Source: a virus. From it: a stretch of 26,804 bases of DNA. Shown in pieces: positions 20,823 through 26,804 of the stretch (the first letter of the stretch is position 1; the number at the start of each line of letters is the position of its first letter). The notes beneath the pieces are model-generated. The model saw nothing but the letters and a program-made list of their open reading frames with translations, did no database searches and was not told the origin of the DNA. Location: positions 1 through 26,804 of the IMG/VR virus record IMGVR_UViG_3300030450_002722; one strand, written 5' to 3'. The translations under genes were made by a program, and so were the position numbers.

Positions 20823-21493
20823 CATTAGCAGAGTTAAAAACATTAATACAAAACTATACAGAAAATACTGAAACTACATTTGTAAATAGTTTAGATGATT
20901 TTATTGAAAATGCAGAAAATAGAATATTTGATTTGGTGCAGTTTGATTATTTTAGAAAAAACGTAACTGGATCACTAACAACTGGTAATACGTATTTAAC
21001 AACTCCAACAGATTATCAACTAAGTTTTTCATTAGCTGTTGTAGATAGCAACGGCGACTATCATTACTTAGACAAGAAACATCCATCTTTTATGCGTGAA
21101 TACAGCGTAGACCCTACAGATTCAACGCTAAGGGGTCTACCAAAGTATTACGCTGATTTTGATAAAGAGCTCTCTACAGCGTCTAACAATGGATCTACTA
21201 TTATTGTAAGTCCAGTGCCAGATGCTAATTACACAGTAGAGTTGCATTATCTTTACAAACCTAATTCACTGGTTACTGATACAACAGGAACCTGGCTATC
21301 TAATAATGCTAGGAATGCTCTGTTGTATGGTAGTTTAATTGAAGCTTATATATTTATGAAGGGGGAACAAGATCTTCTACAAGCTTATGAGCAAAGATTT
21401 GCTTCATCTGTTAACAGATTGAAAAACAGAGCAGAAGCAAGAGGTAGAAGGGATGAATACCGATATGACTCTTTGAGGACTTCGGTATCGTAA
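20819..21493 (+). CDS. Phage adaptor protein (224 aa)
   Basis: N-terminal helices (MTLAELKTLIQNYTENTET, FIENAENRIFDLVQ), a beta core (GNTYLTTPTDYQLSFSLAVV), PKYYADFDKEL, a strand pair (YTVELHYLYKPNS), then helices with LLYGSLIEAYIFMKGEQDLL and an Arg-rich end. This order fits the phage adaptor (head-tail connector) family that binds below the portal. Together with the gene at 19810 it suggests a short-tail neck. Four bases overlap the preceding gene. Confidence 0.8.
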   Translation: MTLAELKTLIQNYTENTETTFVNSLDDFIENAENRIFDLVQFDYFRKNVTGSLTTGNTYLTTPTDYQLSFSLAVVDSNGDYHYLDKKHPSFMREYSVDPTDSTLRGLPKYYADFDKELSTASNNGSTIIVSPVPDANYTVELHYLYKPNSLVTDTTGTWLSNNARNALLYGSLIEAYIFMKGEQDLLQAYEQRFASSVNRLKNRAEARGRRDEYRYDSLRTSVS

Positions 21494-21499
21494 AAAATT

Positions 21500-22231
21500 A
21501 TGGAAAAAATCGAGAGCTTGAAAGGGGCGACTATAGCCATAGTCGGTATGGGAAAAAGTTGGTTTGATTATAATCTAGCTAAATCACACGGTACACATTT
21601 TGATGAAGTCTGGGCAATTAATGCCGTAGGCAGCGTAATTTATCACGATAGGGTATTTATGATGGATCCTGCGTCTAGATTTTTAGAATCAGATGATGCC
21701 GGCGGTCAAACAACTAGTATGGTCGAAATGTTACTTAACCACGAAGGGCCTATTTACACTTGTCAATTAGACGATAGATGTCCTGGTTTAGTAGATTATC
21801 CTGTTCATGAAGTCGTAAGAGACACCAACTGTCATTACCTTAACAATACCGTTGCTTATGCCATAGCATTTGCATACTGGAATGAAGTAAAAAATATCAA
21901 AATGTTTGGTGTTGATTTTTCTTACAAAGGTAATTTGCATTTTGCAGAGGCAGGAAGAGGTTGTGTAGAGTTTTGGCTATCAAAATGTATTAATGCAGGT
22001 ATGCAAATAGAGGTTGCAGCATCCTCAACTTTATTAGATACGGACGTGCCTGCTCCTCAAAAACTATACGGTTACCATAGATTAGCCGATCCTTTAATTG
22101 TTTTTGAGGATGAATCTGGGTTAAATGTAAAAAATATTAGTGAAATAGAAATTACTAAAAAAGAACAAAAACCTGTCTTAGTTGATAGAAATGACTCACA
22201 TTTAAAGCCACCGGAGCCAAATAAATGGTAA
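21500..22231 (+). CDS. DUF115/GT42-like Rossmann protein, possible glycosyltransferase (243 aa)
   Basis: N-terminal nucleotide-binding strand and Gly turn (ATIAIVGMGKSW, residues 10-21), a second strand FDEVWAIN (34-41), then NNTVAYAIAFAYW (115-127) and IKMFGVDFSYKG (133-144), followed by conserved-looking His147, Glu150 and a helix to the end. The order and the G-V-D-F motif recall DUF115/MptE-like proteins and the GT42 sialyltransferases (which have GIDF after an SG-x-A helix). Those enzymes handle nucleotide-activated sugars; if this protein does, it could modify a phage or host glycan. It sits among tail genes with no Shine-Dalgarno, so likely coupled to the adaptor. Activity is unproven. 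Confidence 0.6.
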   Translation: MEKIESLKGATIAIVGMGKSWFDYNLAKSHGTHFDEVWAINAVGSVIYHDRVFMMDPASRFLESDDAGGQTTSMVEMLLNHEGPIYTCQLDDRCPGLVDYPVHEVVRDTNCHYLNNTVAYAIAFAYWNEVKNIKMFGVDFSYKGNLHFAEAGRGCVEFWLSKCINAGMQIEVAASSTLLDTDVPAPQKLYGYHRLADPLIVFEDESGLNVKNISEIEITKKEQKPVLVDRNDSHLKPPEPNKW

Positions 22232-22488
22232 AAAAATATATTCACGTAAATCAACATAAAATAAGAGCTAATAAAAAAAATGGCACAAATGAGCCTGTTA
22301 TAACGGTCAAAGAAGGCAGGACTAACACTTACTGCCACGAAGTTAAAATTACAGGTGAGGTAACAGTAAAGTATGGCGGTAATGACAAGCCATTATTGCC
22401 TTGTGGTGCAAGAGTAGTGATTGAAACTGATGGCTTTGTTGAAATATTAAATCCACAAAAATATTTAGAGGCTTGTGTAAATGAGTGA
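22225..22488 (+). CDS. Small conserved beta-rich phage protein (87 aa)
   Basis: Begins MVKKYIHVNQHKIRANKKNG, then ITVKEGRTNTYCHEVKITGE, and strands ending VVIETDGFVEILNP. Beta-rich with no catalytic motif. The style matches a small protein common in the tail region of marine phages; function unknown. It overlaps the gene before by 7 nt (ATGGTAA) and the next start by 8 nt. Confidence 0.72.
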   Translation: MVKKYIHVNQHKIRANKKNGTNEPVITVKEGRTNTYCHEVKITGEVTVKYGGNDKPLLPCGARVVIETDGFVEILNPQKYLEACVNE

Positions 22489-22777
22489 TATAACCCCAGC
22501 AGGTATGCCTGAGCTTGGTGTAATAGAGGCAAAAACAACAAGTTTTGGTGGTCATCCTCCTGAGTTTTGGGCTGAAAGACTTACAGAAAAGATAGTGAGT
22601 TACTCAGAAGATAAAGATCCACATATAAGAGAACAAGCAAGAGCTTATAAAGATGCTATCTATCAGGTTTGTTTGATTTATATAAAAAATGCGTTAAAAT
22701 CTTATAAAGCCTCTCTAATACAAGATTTAATCGGTGGTGGAGAGGAAGATTTAGCAAAAATTATTAGAGGTATTTAA
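22481..22777 (+). CDS. Small helical conserved phage protein (98 aa)
   Basis: N-terminal tail with FGGHPPEFWAERLTEKIVSY, then a mainly helical body (REQARAYKDAIYQVCLIYI) and a charged end. The GHPPEFW segment is a recurring marine phage pattern in my recollection. Probably structural or a chaperone-like factor of the tail operon; no function is known. Overlaps its upstream neighbour. Confidence 0.7.
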   Translation: MSDITPAGMPELGVIEAKTTSFGGHPPEFWAERLTEKIVSYSEDKDPHIREQARAYKDAIYQVCLIYIKNALKSYKASLIQDLIGGGEEDLAKIIRGI

Positions 22778-22778
22778 T

Positions 22779-23207
22779 ATGGCTATAAGCTCTACTTTAA
22801 CCACAAGTTTCAAAAAAGAACTACTTGAAGCTGTGCATAATTTTAAAAACTCTGGTGGTGATACCTTTAAATTAGCCTTATATACAAGTTCAGCTACTTT
22901 AGGTGCTACAACTACAGCTTTTACCACTACAGGACAAGCTAGTGGCACAAACTATACATCTGGCGGTAATAACCTTACAAGAGTTGATCCAACGTCTAGT
23001 GGTACTACCGGATTTACTGATTTCGCAGATTTAACTTTTGGAACTGCTACCATAACTGCAAGAGGTTGTATGATCTATAACTCTTCTGACAGTAATAAAT
23101 CTGTTGCTACTATTGATTTTGGTGGTGACAAAACATCTACAGCTGGCGACTTTACAATAGTATTTCCAGCAGCAGCAGCAAGCACAGCGATTATCAGAAT
23201 AGCCTAG
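22779..23207 (+). CDS. Conserved phage virion protein (142 aa)
   Basis: Begins MAISSTLTTSFKKELLEAVH and continues GDTFKLALYTSSATLG, then a Thr/Gly-rich beta domain (NNLTRVDPTSSGTTGFTDF) and an end STAGDFTIVFPAAAASTAII. I recognise this as a widespread phage structural family of unknown precise place in the virion, often beside tail fibre genes. GAGGT lies 9 nt upstream. No cysteine motif other than one Cys. Confidence 0.78.
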   Translation: MAISSTLTTSFKKELLEAVHNFKNSGGDTFKLALYTSSATLGATTTAFTTTGQASGTNYTSGGNNLTRVDPTSSGTTGFTDFADLTFGTATITARGCMIYNSSDSNKSVATIDFGGDKTSTAGDFTIVFPAAAASTAIIRIA

Positions 23208-23211
23208 CCTT

Positions 23212-24039
23212 ATGGCTAATATAACTGGTTGGGGTCGAGGCACCTGGGGAGAAGGGCCTTGGAGTGAGCCTATACCAGTTACCCTTACAGGCGTAGTAGC
23301 TACAAGTGCGCTTGGTACTGTTTCAGTTGTAGCAAAAGCCAACGTATCCCCATCTTCTCAAGTAGCAACATCTGCATTAGGTACAGTTGCGGTTGACGCA
23401 GAGGCGAGTGTATCAATTAGTGGTCTATCATCTACTTCCGCACTTGGCACCATGTCAACAATTGCAAAAGCTAATGTTATACCGTCTGGTCAAGTAGGCA
23501 CGAGTGCATTAGGAACCATAACTGTAAGCGGAAAAGCAAATGTTAGCGTTACCGGCTTAGCAGGAACTTCAGCTATTGGTGGAGTCGGGGTAAATGGTGA
23601 TGCTGTAGCTAATGCTACTGGTGCAGTTGGATCGCTTGGCGGAGTTCTAGTTGACGTAGATGGCGAGGCTAATGTTGTAATTAATGGGGTAGCGGCTACA
23701 AGTGCAGTAGGATCAGTAACGACACATAATGCTGTTAAGTTTGGTATTGATGGCGTTGCTGTTACTGGGTCAGTAGGAAGTGTAACTATTGCATTAGGGG
23801 CCACAGTATTTCCGATAGGTGTTGAAGCAATAGGTAGCACCTTTGATGTCAACGTATGGGGTCTTGTAGACGAGTCGCAAACAAGAAATTTCTCTGATGT
23901 AACAGATACACAAACCTCTAGTTTTAGTGCAATAAATCAAACACAAACACAAAATTATGCTAATATTGATGATGACCAAAGTTCATCCTTTGCTGAAATT
24001 AATGAAACACAAACCCCAGATTGGGAAGAGGTAGCTTAA
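23212..24039 (+). CDS. Tail protein with 22-residue and 11-residue repeats (275 aa)
   Basis: N-terminal WGRGTWGEGPW motif, then about eight beta repeats with exactly 22-residue period: the TSALG-type element recurs at residues 31, 53, 75, 97, 119, 141, 163 and 185 (weaker at the end). A different C-terminal block has five 11-residue repeats with Q at 223, 234, 245, 256, 267 and an aromatic at 227, 238, 249, 260, 271 (F, F, Y, F, W). The form suggests a trimeric beta-fibre or shaft with an extended end, probably part of the tail or fibre. No Shine-Dalgarno; translated together with the gene before. Confidence 0.75.
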   Translation: MANITGWGRGTWGEGPWSEPIPVTLTGVVATSALGTVSVVAKANVSPSSQVATSALGTVAVDAEASVSISGLSSTSALGTMSTIAKANVIPSGQVGTSALGTITVSGKANVSVTGLAGTSAIGGVGVNGDAVANATGAVGSLGGVLVDVDGEANVVINGVAATSAVGSVTTHNAVKFGIDGVAVTGSVGSVTIALGATVFPIGVEAIGSTFDVNVWGLVDESQTRNFSDVTDTQTSSFSAINQTQTQNYANIDDDQSSSFAEINETQTPDWEEVA

Positions 24040-24042
24040 AAA

Positions 24043-26804
24043 ATGGCAACGTATGTAAATGATTTAAGATTAAAAGAGATAGCAACAGGTGATGAGTCAG
24101 GTACTTGGGGGACCTCGACAAATACCAATTTAGAGCTGATTGCTGAAGCATTTAGCTTTGGTACAGAGGCGATTACAACTAATGCAGATACACACGCAAC
24201 TACTATTGCAGACGGTTCTACAGACCCTGGTAGATCTATTTATTTAAAATATACAGGTACACTTGATTCAGCTTGTACTATAACGATTGGCCCAAATACC
24301 GTATCTAAACTATGGTTTATTGAAAACGGTACATCTGGATCACAAAACATTATTATTTCACAAGGATCTGGAGCAAACGTCACGATTCCAGCAGGTCATG
24401 TAAAAGCTGTATATTCAGACGGTGCTGGCTCTGGCGCAGCTATAGTAGATGCTTTTACCGATTTAAACTTAGCAGGCACTACAACTGTAGATGTTTTAAG
24501 TGGCAGCGGTAATGCAACTATTGGCGGCACATTAGGAGTAACAGGTATAGTTACCTTAACAGATGATCTTATTATAGGTGATGGTAAAACCATAGGATCT
24601 GCCTCTGATGTAGACGCTATGACTATAGCCTCTAACGGACAAGTCACTTTTTCACAAACTCTTATTGGTACTGCACTAGACATATCTGGCGATATAGACG
24701 TAGATGGCACATCTAACTTAGATGTAGTAGATATAGATGGAGCTGTAGATATGGCTTCTACTTTACAAGTAGACGGAGCTATTACATCCTCTTCCGCAGC
24801 CACTATAACGACAGCAGATAATAACCCACAAATGACTCTAGTTTCTACAGATGCAGATGCAAATGTAGGACCTGTTTTAAAATTATATAGAAACTCTAGT
24901 TCACCTGCTGATGATGATTTATTAGGAAGAATACAATTTACTGGCGAAGATGATGCTGGTAACGAAAGCACTTTTGCACGATTAAATGTAATAGCTACTG
25001 ATATTTCTAATGGTTCTGAAGATGCAAGAATGGAGTTTGCACCAGCAGTAGCAGATGATTTTACGCCTACTATGAGTTTAACATCAGGTAATGTTGGTAT
25101 AGGAACTACAAGTCCTACAGGTAAATTAGAGATAGCAGCAACAGGTACAAATGCAGCACCACACATAAAATTAGTAGAAGATAGTGATACTAGAGAGTTT
25201 AATATTTTTAACGATGGTTCAGGTAATGGTCATTTGGTTTTAGCTGATAGTGATGATGACACTCCAGATACTGAAATTGTTTTAAATGACAATGGCATTA
25301 TTACAATGCTTACTGGTAATACAGAAAGGATGCGTATTAATTCTTCAGGAAATCTTATTTTAGGCACAACTACTGTAGCAGCAGCTAATACAGCAGCAGA
25401 TGATTTTGTAATTAAAGGAAGTGGAACTGCTGTTGGTATGACAATATCGCAAGATAGTGATTCAGGAACAGGAACTATATTTTTTGGTGATACTTCAAGC
25501 AGTTCAGCAGCAGGTTTTAGATACAATCACAACACAGGTGATATGGCAATATCTGCTGAAGATAATGTTACCTTTGATTGTGATGCTATTGGAGTGGGAA
25601 CTACAAGCCCTGGCAAATTGCTACATCTTAAAGGTTCAGCAGCGCAAATTAGAATTGAAGATAGTGATGGTACAAATCAAATAGCAGATATAACAAGTGA
25701 TTCAGGCGATATGTTTCTTACTAGTAGAAACAACACTTCACACGGAGAAATAATTTTTAGAAGATTTAACGGAACTTCAGTTTTAGAAACTGCAAGGTTT
25801 GATGATTCAGGTAATTTTGGTATAGGAACTTCGAGTCCTTCAGAACCTTTACATGTTAACGAAGGAACAGGTGGAGTATCTACAACATTATTATTACAAA
25901 ATAGTTCTGCATCTGTTGATGGCAGAGGAACAAATCTAACTTTTAAAAGTTCAAGCACAGAGATTGGTCAAATACAATCTAAAACATCTTCAGATGCAAC
26001 AAGTGGTATTTTAGCTTTTAAAACTGCAAGTTCAGGCACACTTTCAGAGCAGATGAGAATAGATAAAGATGGAAATGTTGGTATCGGAACTGCAAGTCCT
26101 GATTGTGAATTAAATATTGTAGACGCATCTACTCCAACTGTAAGAATTAAAGACACAACTAATAATTGTCAACTTCAACTATATGCTCAAAATTCAGATG
26201 CTCATATTGGCACATCAAGCAATCATGCATTGATAGTAGACACAAACGATACTGAAAGAATGCGTATTGCATCAAATGGCTCTATAGGCATAAATCAAAG
26301 CAGTCCATCTTCTACTTACAAATTGGATGTTAATGGCAATATAAGAGTAACAGGTGATGCTCCATCATTTAATTTAAGAGAAGATGATTCATCAAATCAA
26401 CATTGGCAACTTGGCTCATTTGCAGGTGTTTATGCAATTAGAAATGTAACAGCAGGCACTTTTCCTTTTCAGGTAAATACAACAGGTGTTGGTATAGGAA
26501 CAGCAGCATCCTCTACACTGCATCTTAAAAATGGTAATAGAGACCTTAACTTTACACTTGCAGATAGTCCAGCTTCAGGAGATGCAGGAGTTCAAATAAC
26601 AGCAGGCGCAAGTGATTTCTTAGGTCTTTTTGCAGGATCATCTAATGGTGAGTTGTTACTTGGCTCAAATGGTTCTGAGAAAATGCGTCTTGATGCTTCA
26701 GGAAATGTTGGTATAGGAGAGACTTCACCTTCAGCACCTTTAGATATTGCTGCATCTTCAGCAGGTATAGAGTTACAAACAACAGACAATACTTCTTTTG
26801 GATA
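24043..26804 (+). CDS. Tail fibre protein, 3' end cut by the window (at least 920 aa)
   Basis: The frame is open from ATG 24043 to the right edge. The N-terminus MATYVNDLRLKEIATGDESG, followed by WGTSTNTNLELI, is a typical fibre attachment domain in marine phages. Most of the rest is made of fibre repeats: (E)(R/K)MR(I/L) then GNVGIGT-SP, for example near residues 349 (VGIGTTSP), 590 (FGIGTSSP), 678 (VGIGTASP) and 888 (VGIGETSP), with ERMRI motifs near 428 and 740. Such repeats usually end with an intramolecular chaperone (peptidase S74) domain, which would lie beyond the window. It is the probable receptor-binding protein. Long minus-strand frames inside it are shadows of the repeat composition. 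Confidence 0.9.
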   Translation, partial: MATYVNDLRLKEIATGDESGTWGTSTNTNLELIAEAFSFGTEAITTNADTHATTIADGSTDPGRSIYLKYTGTLDSACTITIGPNTVSKLWFIENGTSGSQNIIISQGSGANVTIPAGHVKAVYSDGAGSGAAIVDAFTDLNLAGTTTVDVLSGSGNATIGGTLGVTGIVTLTDDLIIGDGKTIGSASDVDAMTIASNGQVTFSQTLIGTALDISGDIDVDGTSNLDVVDIDGAVDMASTLQVDGAITSSSAATITTADNNPQMTLVSTDADANVGPVLKLYRNSSSPADDDLLGRIQFTGEDDAGNESTFARLNVIATDISNGSEDARMEFAPAVADDFTPTMSLTSGNVGIGTTSPTGKLEIAATGTNAAPHIKLVEDSDTREFNIFNDGSGNGHLVLADSDDDTPDTEIVLNDNGIITMLTGNTERMRINSSGNLILGTTTVAAANTAADDFVIKGSGTAVGMTISQDSDSGTGTIFFGDTSSSSAAGFRYNHNTGDMAISAEDNVTFDCDAIGVGTTSPGKLLHLKGSAAQIRIEDSDGTNQIADITSDSGDMFLTSRNNTSHGEIIFRRFNGTSVLETARFDDSGNFGIGTSSPSEPLHVNEGTGGVSTTLLLQNSSASVDGRGTNLTFKSSSTEIGQIQSKTSSDATSGILAFKTASSGTLSEQMRIDKDGNVGIGTASPDCELNIVDASTPTVRIKDTTNNCQLQLYAQNSDAHIGTSSNHALIVDTNDTERMRIASNGSIGINQSSPSSTYKLDVNGNIRVTGDAPSFNLREDDSSNQHWQLGSFAGVYAIRNVTAGTFPFQVNTTGVGIGTAASSTLHLKNGNRDLNFTLADSPASGDAGVQITAGASDFLGLFAGSSNGELLLGSNGSEKMRLDASGNVGIGETSPSAPLDIAASSAGIELQTTDNTSFG

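Noticed and set aside
24396-25166. Long open frame on the minus strand inside the fibre gene (256 codons)
   Set aside because: It is opposite a fibre gene of biased, repetitive composition, has low-complexity Val/Pro/Ser content and no ribosome-binding site; a shadow of the real frame. Similar shadows at 23490-23852, 25230-25526 and 25677-25958 were left out.

Overview
The window reads as part of a low-GC tailed phage genome (Caudoviricetes), most likely a marine, short-tailed (podovirus-like) phage. Four things point this way: a tightly packed late operon running terminase, portal, co-chaperonin, scaffold, capsid, adaptors and fibre; many tiny overlapping genes; no bacterial housekeeping genes; and small gene families typical of uncultured marine phages. 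No tape-measure gene, integrase or replication gene is visible. The host cannot be named from the sequence; the AT-richness would suit an AT-rich marine bacterium, which is inference only.

Layout. (a) 3-416, + strand: 3' end of a tail/morphogenesis gene resembling minor tail protein Z. (b) 419-3098, - strand: twelve very small, mostly acidic genes, including three shorter than 60 codons. They are packed with ATG/stop overlaps and read from a promoter near 3130-3159. (c) 3220-4274, + strand: two genes, each with its own likely promoter and intrinsic terminator, between the leftward block and the late operon. (d) 4541-4644: probable late promoter and a structured leader. (e) 4645-15624: a virion protein gene with a probable -1 frameshift extension, a hypothetical, large terminase, portal, two small genes, a GroES-like co-chaperonin, scaffold, a conserved head-region gene, a decoration-like protein and the major capsid protein, followed by an intrinsic terminator. 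(f) 15798-19103: two beta-rich structural proteins, then an island of tiny Lys/Arg-rich proteins with a mini SET-domain lysine methyltransferase in the middle. (g) 19124-26804: neck/adaptor proteins, a zinc-ribbon neck-region protein, a DUF115/GT42-like Rossmann protein, small conserved proteins, a 22/11-residue repeat protein and a long tail fibre that runs off the right edge.

The most notable signals are: (1) a textbook -1 slippery heptamer, GGGAAAG, placed directly before the stop codon of the first late gene, with the -1 frame open for 732 further codons; (2) a 13-bp leader hairpin whose loop copies the 16S rRNA anti-Shine-Dalgarno sequence and can pair with the gene's own ribosome-binding site; (3) a 116-residue SET protein embedded among Lys-rich repeat proteins that are plausible substrates; (4) two recurring stop/SD/start junction designs in the leftward operon.

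All functional names come from motif recognition by eye. No database search was run.
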